DNA of 64,000 nt from Lutimaribacter salitolerans (GTDB lineage Bacteria; Pseudomonadota; Alphaproteobacteria; Rhodobacterales; Rhodobacteraceae). The DNA lies in contig NZ_JBHUDD010000058.1 of NCBI RefSeq assembly GCF_042677865.1, forward strand, positions 1-64,000, written 5' to 3'. Shown here piece by piece: positions 34,792 to 44,405 of this stretch; position 1 is the first letter of the stretch, and each line of letters opens with the position of its first letter. Under the pieces are notes generated by a model, which saw nothing but the letters and a program-made list of their open reading frames with translations, searched no databases and had not been told where the DNA came from. Made by a program: the position numbers and the translations under genes.

Positions 34792-35406
34792 TCACCCGGT
34801 CTGGCACATGACCTTGATGCCCTGCGCGATGTCGGGTTTGGCGGCCAGCGTGTCGGCGGCCAGATCGCGGGCGGTTGGCAGCAGATCCTCGGGCGCGACG
34901 ATGCGGTCGATCAGGCCGAAGGCAAAGGCCTCGTCCGTGGTGATCTTTTGCCCTGCCATCAGGATCAGCTTGGCGCGGGCCGGTCCGACCAGCGCGGCCA
35001 AGCGCCCCGGGTCGGAAGGTTGCGGCAGGTAGCCCAGTTTCATCACCGGATAAAAGAACTTGGCCCCCGGCACCGCGATGCGCAGGTCACAGGCCAGCGC
35101 CATGCCGTTCGAGCCGCCCGCCAGCGTGCCGTTCAGCGCGGCGATGGTCAGGCCGGGCAAGGCGGCGATTGCGGCGGACAGACGCTCCCACAAAGGCGAG
35201 GTCGCAAGCCCGGCCTTGGCGGCCTCCAGATCGGCACCGGCGCTGAACACCTTGCCGGTGCCGGTCAGGATCAGCGCGCGGGCGGGCTGTGCCCCTTCGG
35301 CGATCTGGCACAGGCGTTCCAGCATCTCGGGCGTCAGGGAATTGGCCTTGTCTGGGCGGTTGATGGTGACGGTCCACAGGTCGCCGTCGTTGTCCAGATC
35401 GATCAT
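34792..35406 (-). CDS. Enoyl-CoA hydratase/isomerase family protein
   Basis: A 204-residue crotonase-fold protein: LILTGTGKVFSAGADLEAAK and ALNGTLAGGSNGMALACDLRIA form the CoA and oxyanion-hole regions. Shorter than classic crotonases (about 260), so the helical end is trimmed. Substrate unknown. Its ATG overlaps the TGA of the dehydrogenase gene upstream (ATGA), so the pair acts together, perhaps in degradation of an acyl-CoA. Confidence 0.88.
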   Translation of the reverse strand: MIDLDNDGDLWTVTINRPDKANSLTPEMLERLCQIAEGAQPARALILTGTGKVFSAGADLEAAKAGLATSPLWERLSAAIAALPGLTIAALNGTLAGGSNGMALACDLRIAVPGAKFFYPVMKLGYLPQPSDPGRLAALVGPARAKLILMAGQKITTDEAFAFGLIDRIVAPEDLLPTARDLAADTLAAKPDIAQGIKVMCQTG

Positions 35407-36158
35407 GCGCCCAGCCCCAGCCGGGTGCGGATCGCCGGATCGCGCAGCGAGATTTCCTGCCCCAGCCAGTCATCGGCGTCGGGGCTGCACATCCACAGCA
35501 GACACTGCGAGGGCCATTCCGGCGGGATGTGATCGGACCAGTCCATCTGGCTCACCGGGTTGATGCCGGTCGCCTTGATCTCGCGCTGCATCTGGGTGGC
35601 CACGGTGCCGGGCGACAGGCCCATGATGCGCAGGCCCTTGTCGGCCCCTTCCAGATGGGCGGCGCGGGTCATCATCGCGGCCCCGGCCTTGGACGCGCAA
35701 TAATGGCTCCAGCCTTCCAGCGGATTGTGGGCTGCGCCCGAACTGATGGTGATGATCGTGCCGCCCCCTGCCGCCTGCATCACCGGCATGGCCGCGCGCA
35801 TGCCGTGGAACACGCCCTTGAGGTTGATGTCGATGGCCTGCCCCCAGCCCGCCGGGTCGGCGGTGGCGATATGGGCCACGGGTTCGATCACGCCGGCATT
35901 ACCGATCAGGATGTCCAGACCGCCAAAGCGGTCTTGCGCCACCTGCACGGCGGCCGCGACCTGTTCGTAATCGGCCACGTCGCAGGGCTGGGCCACCGCT
36001 TGCGTGCCGATCTCGGCGGCCAGCCGGGTGATGTCATCGCTGCTGCGGGCGGTCAGCACCACGTTCGCGCCATGGGCGGCGAACAGCCGCGCGGTTGCTT
36101 CGCCGATACCGCGGCTGGCGCCGGTAATCAGCGCGGTCTTTCCGGAAAGGTCGGCCAT
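35403..36158 (-). CDS. Short-chain dehydrogenase/reductase
   Basis: A 251-residue SDR with cofactor motif TALITGASRGIGEATARLFA, NAGV, ISSGAAHNP at the Ser position and the YCASK Tyr-Lys catalytic pair. The substrate is not known; the overlapping crotonase-like gene suggests an acyl-CoA or branched-chain acid route. Start ATG at 36158. Confidence 0.9.
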   Translation of the reverse strand: MADLSGKTALITGASRGIGEATARLFAAHGANVVLTARSSDDITRLAAEIGTQAVAQPCDVADYEQVAAAVQVAQDRFGGLDILIGNAGVIEPVAHIATADPAGWGQAIDINLKGVFHGMRAAMPVMQAAGGGTIITISSGAAHNPLEGWSHYCASKAGAAMMTRAAHLEGADKGLRIMGLSPGTVATQMQREIKATGINPVSQMDWSDHIPPEWPSQCLLWMCSPDADDWLGQEISLRDPAIRTRLGLGA

Positions 36159-36287
36159 CTGGCAATCTCCTGCATGCTTGGTCGTGACCGTGGTAAACCG
36201 CCTGTGTCCCCCGGTCCAGCCCGTCCCCCCTTGACCCTGAGAGGAGGAGGGCAGAAGTTGGGCTTGGGTATTCTGAGAGGGATCGAA

Positions 36288-37802
36288 ATGGGTTTTGCAA
36301 AGACATTTGGCGGCGTCAGCGTCGCAATTGGCATGATGACCGCTCCGGCGGCCTGGGCGGATGTGACCGCAGGGCAGGTTTGGGCGGATTTCAAAGGCTA
36401 TATGGAAGGGTTCGGATACAGCATCACCGCCGAAGAGGCGCAGGATGCGGGCCGTCTGACCGTGACCGGGATCAGCATGACGATGCAGATGCCCGAGGAC
36501 GCCGGAACGGCCACATTCGAAGCGCCGGACATGTCCTTTACCGACAATGGCGATGGCACGGTCAGCGTGACCATGCCCGAGATGTCGACACTGGATTTCG
36601 CGGTGGACGCCGAGGACGAGGGGGATGTGTCGGGAACCATCGATTATGGTCAGACCGGATTTGCCATGACCGTATCCGGGTCGCCCGGCGACATGTTCTA
36701 TGACTACAGCGCCGATGAAATGAGCGTCGCGTTGTCGTCTTTGGCCGTCGAGGGTGAGTCGGTTCAGATCGACACGGCGCAGTTCACCATCCGCGACATG
36801 CAGGGGCAAAGCACGGTCAAGCTGGATGATCTGCGTCGCGTGGCGCAGCGCATGACAATGGGCGCGCTGGCCTATGAACTGGATATGGTCAGCCCCGAGG
36901 ATGACGGTGGCCGCCTGACCATGAAGGGTGAACTGACCAGCCCCGAGTTCGACGGCACCCTTGCCACGCCGCTGGAGCCGCTGGACAGCGACGACCCCAA
37001 TGCCATGATCGAGGCCGGTATGGCCGTTGATGGCGGATTCACCCATTCCGGCGGGCGGACCGAGTTCCGTTTTGTCGAAGAAGACGACGCAGTGGAAGGC
37101 ACGGCAAGCTCGGAATCGGGCGAGGTGTCGGTGCGGATGGATGCCGGGCAAATGGGCTACACCCTTGGGGCTAGGGGGTTGAACCTGCGGGCCGAGTCGG
37201 CCGAGCTGCCCTTTCCGGTCGAATTGGCGATGGCGGAAAGCCTGCTGGATTTCACCGTGCCGGTCACCCCGGGCGAAGAGCCGCAGGATTTCGGCCTGAC
37301 CCTGACGCTGGGCGATTTCACCATGTCCGACATGATCTGGCAGATGTTCGACCCGGCGGGCCAGTTGCCGCGCGATCCGGCCACCGTGGCGCTGGACCTG
37401 AAGGGCAAGGCGCGTCTGGACGCGCCGCTGATGGCGCCCGAGACGATGGAAAGCGACGAAGCACCGGGCGAGTTGCGCGAACTGAGCATTTCCAGCCTGA
37501 TCGTACGGCTGGCGGGTGCCGAATTGACCGGTGTGGGGGATTTCACCTTTGACAATACCGACACCACCACCTTTGACGGCATGCCCCGCCCCGAAGGCGC
37601 GCTCGACCTCAGGCTGGTGGGTGGCAACACCCTGCTGGATACGCTGGTCAACATGGGGATGCTGCCGCAAGAGCAGGCGATGGGCGCGCGCATGATGATG
37701 GGCCTGTTCGCCGTGCCGGGCGATGGCGAGGATACGCTGACCTCGAAGATCGAGGTCAACGAGGCCGGGCAGGTTCTGGCCAACGGGCAGCGTCTGCGCT
37801 GA
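36288..37802 (+). CDS. DUF2125 exported protein
   Basis: A 504-residue protein with signal peptide (MGFAKTFGGVSVAIGMMTAPAAWA) and many acidic, beta-strand-rich repeats of the DUF2125 type. Likely periplasmic or outer-membrane; function unknown. DUF2125 proteins are common in the Rhodobacterales. Start ATG at 36288; longer upstream extensions run antisense to the dehydrogenase gene. Confidence 0.82.
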   Translation: MGFAKTFGGVSVAIGMMTAPAAWADVTAGQVWADFKGYMEGFGYSITAEEAQDAGRLTVTGISMTMQMPEDAGTATFEAPDMSFTDNGDGTVSVTMPEMSTLDFAVDAEDEGDVSGTIDYGQTGFAMTVSGSPGDMFYDYSADEMSVALSSLAVEGESVQIDTAQFTIRDMQGQSTVKLDDLRRVAQRMTMGALAYELDMVSPEDDGGRLTMKGELTSPEFDGTLATPLEPLDSDDPNAMIEAGMAVDGGFTHSGGRTEFRFVEEDDAVEGTASSESGEVSVRMDAGQMGYTLGARGLNLRAESAELPFPVELAMAESLLDFTVPVTPGEEPQDFGLTLTLGDFTMSDMIWQMFDPAGQLPRDPATVALDLKGKARLDAPLMAPETMESDEAPGELRELSISSLIVRLAGAELTGVGDFTFDNTDTTTFDGMPRPEGALDLRLVGGNTLLDTLVNMGMLPQEQAMGARMMMGLFAVPGDGEDTLTSKIEVNEAGQVLANGQRLR

Positions 37803-37842
37803 GCCTGTCCAGCATAGGGGGATGACGCGAGCCACAAGGGGC

Positions 37843-37880
37843 GCCCCCACCCCCGGCCCCTCCCCGCAAGGGGGAGGGGA
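37843..37880 (-). repeat. GC-rich dispersed palindromic repeat, copy 2
   Basis: Inverted near-identical copy of the element at 11778-11816, again just downstream of a gene (the DUF2125 gene). CCCCTCCCC and GGGGAGGGG pair across GCAAG. Confidence 0.7.
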
Positions 37881-37964
37881 GGCGCATCTATAACAGCCCG
37901 CGGCCTTGTGCATCGGCTGTCATGGCTCTACCTCCCTGTGCAGAGACCAGCACAGGAGAGGCCG

Positions 37965-39311
37965 ATGACCGATGCACTTGCCACGCTTTGCGATGACCTG
38001 CTGACGGCGGCCCGGAGGGCGGGGGCGGATTCGGCGGATGCGATCGCGCTGGCGGGCACATCTTTGTCGATCGACGTGCGCGGCGGCGTGCTTGAGCAGG
38101 CCGAGCGGTCCGAGGGCACGGATATCGGGCTGAGGGTCTTTGTCGGGCAGCGGCAGGCCAATGTCTCGGCCTCGGACACGCGGGCGGAAACGCTGGCGGA
38201 AATGGCCGAACGCGCGGTGGCGATGGCGCGCGAAGCGCCCGAGGATCCTTATGCCGGGCTGGCCGATCCGGGCCAACTGGCGCAATCGCCCGATATTGCG
38301 GCGCTGGACATGTCCGATCCGACGCCCGAGCCCGATCCCGAGGCCTTGCAACGCGATGCCGAACAGGCCGAGGCGGCGGCGCTGGCGGTGCAGGGCGTGA
38401 CGCAGGCACAGGGGGCCAGTGCGGGCTATGGCCGCAGGGATGTCTGGCTGGCAGCGACAAACGGGTTCTCCAACGGCTACAGCCGCACGCAGCGCAGCCT
38501 GTCTGCCGTGGCCATCGCGGGCACGGGTACGGGGATGGAGCGGGATTACGATGGCGACAGCCGCATCCATCAGGGCGATCTGCGCGCGGCGGCTGACATC
38601 GGCCGGAGCGCGGGCGAACGGGCGGTGGCCGCCTTGGGCGCGCGCAAACCGCCCACGGGCCGTTATCCTGTCGTTTATGATGAACGCATCGCGGCCAGCC
38701 TGATCGGGCATCTTCTGGCTGCCACAAACGGGGCCGCGATCGCGCGCGGCGCGTCTTGGCTGCGCGATGCACTTGGGGCGCAGGTGCTGCCCGCGCATCT
38801 GTCGCTGATCGAAGACCCGCTGCGCCCGCGCGCCACCGCCTCGCGCCCGTTCGATGCCGAGGGGCTGCCGACAGCCCGGCGTGCCGTGGTGCAGGACGGC
38901 GTGCTGACCGGCTGGACGCTGGACCTGTCCGCCGGCCGCAAGCTTGGCATGCCATCGACCGGGAACGCCGCGCGCGGCACGTCCTCGCCGCCCAGCCCCA
39001 GCACCTGGAACGTGGCGCTGACGCAGGGCGACAGGACGCGCGCGGACCTGTTGCGCGATATGGGCACCGGGCTGCTGATCACCTCGATGATCGGATCGAC
39101 GATCAACCCCAACACCGGCGATTATTCGCGCGGGGCCAGCGGTTTCTGGGTCGAGAACGGGCAGATCGCCTATCCGGTCAACGAATGCACCGTCGCGGGC
39201 AACCTGCGCGAGATGCTGATGACGCTGGTGCCCGCCAACGATGCCCGCCCATGGCTGAGCCGCGTGGTGCCGTCGCTTCTGGTCGAAGGGATGACCCTTG
39301 CCGGAAGCTGA
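37965..39311 (+). CDS. pmbA: TldD/PmbA-family metalloprotease
   Basis: A 448-residue PmbA (TldE), which with TldD forms the heterodimeric protease that processes microcin precursors and other peptides. The PmbA-like layout is complete: GTDIGLRVFVGQRQANVS near the N-terminus, and GTGLLITSMIGSTINPNTGDYSRGASGFWVENG at the C-terminal half. The metal-binding HExxxH of TldD is not expected in PmbA and is absent. TldD is not nearby. Start ATG at 37965 with AGGAGAG upstream. The CysQ-like gene starts before its stop. Confidence 0.93.
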   Translation: MTDALATLCDDLLTAARRAGADSADAIALAGTSLSIDVRGGVLEQAERSEGTDIGLRVFVGQRQANVSASDTRAETLAEMAERAVAMAREAPEDPYAGLADPGQLAQSPDIAALDMSDPTPEPDPEALQRDAEQAEAAALAVQGVTQAQGASAGYGRRDVWLAATNGFSNGYSRTQRSLSAVAIAGTGTGMERDYDGDSRIHQGDLRAAADIGRSAGERAVAALGARKPPTGRYPVVYDERIAASLIGHLLAATNGAAIARGASWLRDALGAQVLPAHLSLIEDPLRPRATASRPFDAEGLPTARRAVVQDGVLTGWTLDLSAGRKLGMPSTGNAARGTSSPPSPSTWNVALTQGDRTRADLLRDMGTGLLITSMIGSTINPNTGDYSRGASGFWVENGQIAYPVNECTVAGNLREMLMTLVPANDARPWLSRVVPSLLVEGMTLAGS

Positions 39312-40083
39312 CATGGCGCTGCTGGTCGCCGCCGCCCGTCGCGCGGGCACGGTGGCGCGCGGGTTCGTGGGGCAGACTCTGGAGATCGAGCACAAGCCCG
39401 GTGATGCAGGCCCGGTGACGGATGCCGACCACGCGGTCAACGCCACCTTGCACGATATGCTGCGCGCGGCGCGGCCCGATTATGGCTGGTTGTCCGAGGA
39501 ATCCGAGGACACCCGCGACCGCCTGACACGGCGGCGCACCTTCGTGATCGATCCGATCGACGGCACGCGCAGCTTCATCGAAGGCTCGGGCACATGGGCG
39601 CATTCGCTGGCGGTGGTGCAGGATGGCGTGCCGATTGCCGCCGCGATCTATCTGCCGATGAAGGACAAGATGTACGCCGCTGCCCGTGGGGCGGGGGCGC
39701 TGCTCAACGATCTGCCGATCCGGGCGACCACCCGTGCCGATCTGGCCGGGGCCAGCGTGATCGCCGCCAAGCCCAACTATGACGCAGGCAACTGGCTTGG
39801 CCCGGTCCCCGATGTGCAACGCGCCTACCGGCCCTCGCTGGCGTATCGGCTGGCCCTGGTGGCCGAAGGCCGGTTCGACGCGATGCTGACGCTGCGGCCA
39901 AGCTGGGAGTGGGACATCGCGGCGGGTGCGCTGATCCTGGATGAGGCGGGCGCGCGGGTCAGTGACCGGCGGGGCCAACCGCTGCGCTTCAACAACCCCC
40001 ATCCGCAGGTCAACGGCGTGGTGGCGGCGGGCCCCGTGCTGCATGGCCAATTGCGCGAGCAACTGGCGCAACGGCCGGGTTGA
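39298..40083 (+). CDS. Inositol-monophosphatase-family 3'(2'),5'-bisphosphate nucleotidase (CysQ-like)
   Basis: A 261-residue Mg-dependent phosphatase. LSEESED and DPIDGTRSFIEG hold the metal-ligand Glu/Asp residues, and SWEWDIAAGALILDEAG completes the family signature. It probably removes a phosphate from 3'-phosphoadenosine 5'-phosphate. The start is a TTG at 39298 giving MPEADMALLVAAARRAG, an N-terminus I remember as usual in this group, overlapping pmbA by 14 bp; ATG at 39313 is the alternative. Confidence 0.9.
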   Translation: MPEADMALLVAAARRAGTVARGFVGQTLEIEHKPGDAGPVTDADHAVNATLHDMLRAARPDYGWLSEESEDTRDRLTRRRTFVIDPIDGTRSFIEGSGTWAHSLAVVQDGVPIAAAIYLPMKDKMYAAARGAGALLNDLPIRATTRADLAGASVIAAKPNYDAGNWLGPVPDVQRAYRPSLAYRLALVAEGRFDAMLTLRPSWEWDIAAGALILDEAGARVSDRRGQPLRFNNPHPQVNGVVAAGPVLHGQLREQLAQRPG

Positions 40084-40229
40084 TCGCAACGGCGCGGATT
40101 GTGCCGGGCGGCAGGACCGCCTAGGTTGTCCACGCTTGGACAAAGGACCAGACCATGACTCCACAGGCGCGCCTGTTTGCCACCCCTGCCAGCAGGTCGG
40201 CCCGCAGTTGCGTGCCGGGATAGCCAGGG

Positions 40230-41450
40230 ATGGGGCGGTCTCTGGGTCTTTCCGCGTATCTGGCGCTGGCGGCGCGCAGCGGTGGCGGTGCCTATCATCC
40301 GCAGGGCATACGCGGGCCCGGACCTCTGGTCTGGGGTCATGCGGCAAACGTGTCCGAGGCGCGCGCGTTGGTGCGGCTGTTTGAACGGCTGGGCCAGACG
40401 CGTGGCGATCTGGCCTTTGTGCTGACCCATGAGGACGATGTGACCCTGTCCACGGATCTGCCGCCGACCTGCAGCACCAGCCCCGTGCCCCCCGAAAGCC
40501 GGGATGCGATCGACAGGTTTCTGGATCACTGGCGGCCCGATCTGTGCATCTGGACGCGCGGTCACCTGCGGCCCGGCCTGATCGACGCGGCCAGCCGTCG
40601 GGGCATGGCGATGTACCTGGCCAACGCCCACGAGGATGCGTTCGAGTTTCGCCGCCTGCGCTGGTTGCCCGATCTGGTGCGGCGCACGCTGGAAGCTTTT
40701 GACATGGTGTTTGTCCGCGATGCCGCCGCGCGCAACCGGTTGCTTCGGCTGGGTGTGCCGCATGAGGCGATCTCGGTGTCCGGCCCCTTGCAGGAGGGCA
40801 GCGCCGCGCTGCCCTGCGACGAGGAAACACACGAGGATCTGACCGGCGCGTTTCAAGGCAGGCCGGTGTGGCTGGCCGCCCATGTGCAGCCCGATGAGGT
40901 GCCGGTGATCACCGAGGCCCATCGCGCCGCGCTGAGCCTGGCGCATCGGCTCTTGCTGGTCATCGTCCCCGACGATCCGACGCACGAGCCGGGGTTCGCC
41001 GCCGCGCTGGATGACGAGGGCTGGCGCGTGGCGCGTTGGTCTCGCGGAGACCGCCCGGTGGAAACCACGCAGGTTCTGCTGGCCGACAGCGCAGAACAGA
41101 TGGGCCTGTGGTATCGCGCGGCACCGGTCACCTTGATGGCCAGTTCGTTAATGCCCGGTGCGGGGGGGCGCGATCCTTATGCGCCCGCAGCACTTGGGTC
41201 CGCGGTGCTGTATGGTCCCAACGTCAGCCGTTACATGGGGGCCTATTCGCGACTGGCGGCGGCGGGGGCGGCGCGTATCGTCAAGGACGCGCCGACGTTG
41301 CAGGCGGCGGTCATCCGGCTGACCGCCCCGGATCGCGCCGCGCAGATGGCCCATGCCGCATGGGAGGTGATCTCGGACGGGGCCGAGGCGACGGACAGCC
41401 TGTTGGCGCTGGTCGAAGACACGCTGGATCTGCTGGAGGCCGGAATATGA
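40230..41450 (+). CDS. waaA: 3-deoxy-D-manno-octulosonic acid transferase
   Basis: A 406-residue Kdo transferase of lipopolysaccharide core synthesis, adding Kdo to the lipid A precursor. The N-terminal segment VWGHAANVSEARALVRLFERL corresponds to the WIHAVSVGE region with the catalytic Glu, and PWLAAHVQPDE, LLVIVPDDPTHEPGF and SLMPGAGGRDPYAPAALGSAVLYGPNVSRY match the GT30 nucleotide-sugar site. Its TGA overlaps the lpxK ATG (ATGA). Start ATG at 40230. Confidence 0.88.
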   Translation: MGRSLGLSAYLALAARSGGGAYHPQGIRGPGPLVWGHAANVSEARALVRLFERLGQTRGDLAFVLTHEDDVTLSTDLPPTCSTSPVPPESRDAIDRFLDHWRPDLCIWTRGHLRPGLIDAASRRGMAMYLANAHEDAFEFRRLRWLPDLVRRTLEAFDMVFVRDAAARNRLLRLGVPHEAISVSGPLQEGSAALPCDEETHEDLTGAFQGRPVWLAAHVQPDEVPVITEAHRAALSLAHRLLLVIVPDDPTHEPGFAAALDDEGWRVARWSRGDRPVETTQVLLADSAEQMGLWYRAAPVTLMASSLMPGAGGRDPYAPAALGSAVLYGPNVSRYMGAYSRLAAAGAARIVKDAPTLQAAVIRLTAPDRAAQMAHAAWEVISDGAEATDSLLALVEDTLDLLEAGI

Positions 41451-42439
41451 TGCGCGCGCCCGGTTTCTGGTTCACACCGCCAGACCGGCCGGCTTTGCCG
41501 GCCCGCCTGCTTGCGCCGCTCGGGGCGGTTTACGCGCGGGCCACGGCACGGAGGCTGGCACGGGGCAATTCTGTGCGCTTGGATGTGCCGGTGATCTGCG
41601 TGGGCAACATCAACGCGGGCGGCACCGGCAAGACACCCACCGTGATCGCCGTGGTCGAGGCGCTGCGCGATCTGCACCTGGACCCGCATGTGGTGTCGCG
41701 CGGCTATGGCGGTACCCTGCAAGGCCCGGTCGAGGTGCAGCCCGCCCGTCACACCGCCCGCCACGTGGGCGACGAGCCTCTGCTGCTGGCCGCCTTTGCC
41801 CGCGTCTGGGTGGCACGGGACCGGGCCGAAGGGGCGCGCGCAGCCCAGGCGGCGGGGGCGCAGGTGATCGTGCTGGATGACGGGTTGCAGAACCCGGCGC
41901 TGGTACAGGACCTGCGGCTGGTCGTGGTGGATGCGGCCAAGGGTTTTGGCAATGGCCGTTGCCTGCCCGCCGGGCCGCTGCGCGAACCGGTGGCTGCGGG
42001 CATGGCGCGGGCTGATCTGCTGTTGTCCATCGGCGACACGGCGGCGCAGGCCGGGTTTGATGCGGTCTGGGGCGATGCGGTGACGGTGCCGCATCTGCGC
42101 GGCGCGCTGGAGCCGTTGCAGACGGGTATGGACTGGACCGATACGCCGTTTCTGGCCTTTGCAGGCATTGGCCACCCCGAGAAATTCTTTGCCACGCTGC
42201 GCTGGCTGGGGGCCAACTTGGTCCGGGCCGAGGCGCTGGAGGATCATCAGCCGCTCAGCCGCGCCCTGATGACCCGGCTGGAGAACGAGGCGCGTCTGCG
42301 CGGCGCGCAACTGGTCACGACCGAAAAGGACGCGGTGCGCCTGCCGCCCGAGTTCCGCACCAAGGTGATCACCCTGCCGGTGCGCCTGCGGATCGCGGAT
42401 GACGGCGCCTTGCGTGCCGCGTTGCGGGCGCTGGTCTAG
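41447..42439 (+). CDS. lpxK: Tetraacyldisaccharide 4'-kinase
   Basis: A 330-residue inner-membrane-associated kinase that phosphorylates the 4' position of the lipid A disaccharide. Walker A is in GNINAGGTGKTPT; VSRGYGG, HVGDEPLLLA, VIVLDDGLQNPAL and the closing VTTEKDAVRL are diagnostic. It directly overlaps the Kdo transferase gene and shares its mRNA. It ends tail to tail with the GntR-type regulator gene, overlapping by 4 bp in a CTAG palindrome. Confidence 0.96.
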   Translation: MMRAPGFWFTPPDRPALPARLLAPLGAVYARATARRLARGNSVRLDVPVICVGNINAGGTGKTPTVIAVVEALRDLHLDPHVVSRGYGGTLQGPVEVQPARHTARHVGDEPLLLAAFARVWVARDRAEGARAAQAAGAQVIVLDDGLQNPALVQDLRLVVVDAAKGFGNGRCLPAGPLREPVAAGMARADLLLSIGDTAAQAGFDAVWGDAVTVPHLRGALEPLQTGMDWTDTPFLAFAGIGHPEKFFATLRWLGANLVRAEALEDHQPLSRALMTRLENEARLRGAQLVTTEKDAVRLPPEFRTKVITLPVRLRIADDGALRAALRALV

Positions 42440-43083
42440 CGCGCGAGCATCCGCAGCCCCTGCGTGACATCCGAACGCACGGCCAGCCGCAGACCCGGCT
42501 CATCCCCCGCCTTCAGCGCGGCAAGGATCAGCCGGTGATTGTGCGGCGGCTCCTTTTGGCGCAACCGACCATAAAGCGCGCGCATGGTCGGACCCAGCTG
42601 CAGCCACACGGTTTCGGCCATGGCCAGCATCGCAGGCGCCTGCGCGCGCAGGTAGAGCGCGCGGTGAAACTCCAGGTTCGTGCGGATATAGCCGACGGCA
42701 TCCTGCTTCACGACCATCTCGGACACGCTGGCATTGATGATGGCCATCCGTTCGATGAGCGCCATATGCGCGCGCGGCAGGGCGCGGCTGGCCAGTTCCA
42801 CCTCGATCAGCGACCGCAGGGCGGCCAGTTCCTCGATCCGGTCGGGGCTGAGTTCGGGTGTGGAAACGCGGCCAGAGCTGGACAACGTCAGCGCGCCTTC
42901 GGCCACCAGCCTGCGCACCGCCTCGCGCGCGGGGGTCATCGACACGCCGAAGTCCTGCCCGATGCCCCGCAGGGTCAGCGCGTGACCCGGCGCGATCTCG
43001 CCATGCATGATGAGCGTGCGCAGCCGACGGTAGACGCGGTCGTGGGCGGCGGGGGTCGGATCGGGGCGGGTGTTCATCAGCAT
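42436..43083 (-). CDS. GntR-family transcriptional regulator (FadR/FCD subfamily)
   Basis: A 215-residue regulator: winged helix at about residues 10-75 (RLRTLIMHGEIAPGHALTLRGIGQDFGVSMTPAREAVRRL) and the C-terminal FCD ligand-binding helices with the metal-binding segment EFHRALY. Ligand and targets are unknown; no catabolic operon is adjacent. Start MLMNTRP at 43083. Confidence 0.9.
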   Translation of the reverse strand: MLMNTRPDPTPAAHDRVYRRLRTLIMHGEIAPGHALTLRGIGQDFGVSMTPAREAVRRLVAEGALTLSSSGRVSTPELSPDRIEELAALRSLIEVELASRALPRAHMALIERMAIINASVSEMVVKQDAVGYIRTNLEFHRALYLRAQAPAMLAMAETVWLQLGPTMRALYGRLRQKEPPHNHRLILAALKAGDEPGLRLAVRSDVTQGLRMLAR

Positions 43084-43114
43084 GGCGTATCTGTGATCAC
43101 AAACCGCGCGCCCG

Positions 43115-43807
43115 TCAATCGGTGAAGCGATAGCGATGCAGGTTGTGCCCGTTCTCGCGCAGCCAGCCGCGCGCGGTGCGGTGATCGCCATACAGCCGGT
43201 GCACCACGGCCCAGAACGCGGCGGAGTGGTTCATCTCGGCCAGATGCGCGACCTCGTGCGCGGCCACATAATCCAGCACGGGTTCGGGGGCCATGACCAG
43301 CCGCCAGGAAAACATCAGCCCGGCATCGGCGGTGCATGATCCCCAGCGCGAGCGCGTGTCGCGCAGGGTGATCCGCGCATAGGGTCGTCCAAGGGTGCCG
43401 GCATAGCGGTCGGCGGCGGCGGACAACCGGTCGCGCGCGTGGTTCTTCAGAAATCCCTGCACCCGCGCGCCTGTCTGTTCGGCCGGTCCCGGCACCAGCA
43501 GCGCGGTGTCGGTGATCTGTACTGCGCGCCCGGGTCCGGGGTTGATCTGCCGCATGTGGCCCAGCACCGGCACTTCGGCCCCGTAACCCACTGCGACAGG
43601 CCCTTGCTGATCCGCCAGCGCCCGACGCAGCCACGCGGCCTTGGACCGGGCAAAGGCCAGCGCCTCGGCCTCGGTCACGCCTTTCGGGCAGGTCAGCGTC
43701 ACGCGACCGTCCAGCCGCGACACGCGCAGCGAGATCCGCCGCGCCTGCGCCGATTTCTTCAGCAAAAGGGCAACCGGGGGGTTGCCGGGAAGAACGTGCT
43801 GTCCCAT
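43115..43807 (-). CDS. YgjP-type (SprT-like) zinc metallopeptidase
   Basis: A 230-residue protein of the YgjP/DUF45 M48-like family. The zinc site is DYVAAHEVAHLAEMNHSAAFW (HExxH with a later His), preceded by RDTRSRWGSCTADAGLMFSWRL, the family signature. Cytoplasmic, substrate unknown. It lies 31 bp upstream of the GntR regulator gene on the same strand. Confidence 0.88.
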   Translation of the reverse strand: MGQHVLPGNPPVALLLKKSAQARRISLRVSRLDGRVTLTCPKGVTEAEALAFARSKAAWLRRALADQQGPVAVGYGAEVPVLGHMRQINPGPGRAVQITDTALLVPGPAEQTGARVQGFLKNHARDRLSAAADRYAGTLGRPYARITLRDTRSRWGSCTADAGLMFSWRLVMAPEPVLDYVAAHEVAHLAEMNHSAAFWAVVHRLYGDHRTARGWLRENGHNLHRYRFTD

Positions 43808-43915
43808 ATCGCCTCGGGTTGGGGTGTCGTATCCGCGACATAGCCTTTGACACTTATACAGTGTTATGGCAGGGGACGCGGATCACCGACAAGATCAGAT
43901 GCAAAGAGGGGTCTC

Positions 43916-44245
43916 ATGGCCAAGGAAGAATGGGGCGTCAAGCGGTTGTGCCCGACGACGGGAAAACGGTTCTATGACCTGAACAAGAACCCGATCGTCA
44001 GCCCCTACACGGGCGAAGTGGTCACGATCGACACCGGCAAGCGCAGCATGATCGCAGCGGATGCCGAAGACGCGCAGACCAAGAAGATGAAGGCAAAGGA
44101 CACCGATTCGGAGTCTGATGTGCTGGACGAAGACGACGTCGAGGTCGAACTGGACGACGATCTTCTGGATGACGACGAAGATGACGACAACGTGTCGCTG
44201 GACGAACTGGCCGATGTGGCCGCGGATGACGATACCGAAACCTGA
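43916..44245 (+). CDS. TIGR02300 (FYDLN acid) family protein
   Basis: A 109-residue protein with the family motif CPTTGKRFYDLNKNPIVSPYTGE and a very acidic C-terminal tail (long Asp/Glu runs). Two of the short zinc-finger-like residues seen in related proteins are missing, only one Cys remains here. It is an alphaproteobacterial protein of unknown function. Start ATG at 43916 after AGAGGGG. It is followed at 85 bp by tRNA-Ala. Confidence 0.9.
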   Translation: MAKEEWGVKRLCPTTGKRFYDLNKNPIVSPYTGEVVTIDTGKRSMIAADAEDAQTKKMKAKDTDSESDVLDEDDVEVELDDDLLDDDEDDDNVSLDELADVAADDDTET

Positions 44246-44329
44246 CATGCGCAGGGCGGAATTTTCCGCTTGATCCCGCCCGCGCCTTTGCCTAGACAGC
44301 GGCGAACAGGCCCAAGGGTCTGCATTGAT

Positions 44330-44405
44330 GGGGCCTTAGCTCAGCTGGGAGAGCGCCTGCATGGCATGCAGGAGGTCAGCGGTTCGATCCCGCTAGGCTC
44401 CACCA
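44330..44405 (+). tRNA. tRNA-Ala (anticodon GGC)
   Basis: 76 nt with CCA encoded. The acceptor stem pairs GGGGCCT with AGGCTCC and includes the G3-U70 wobble that identifies alanine tRNA. The anticodon stem is CCTGC/GCAGG with loop ATGGCAT, giving anticodon GGC (reads GCC and GCU). The T arm is AGCGGTTCGATCCCGCT. Confidence 0.97.

Noticed and set aside
40154..40225. 23-codon open frame before the Kdo transferase gene
   Set aside because: Too short and without a domain or good ribosome-binding site.
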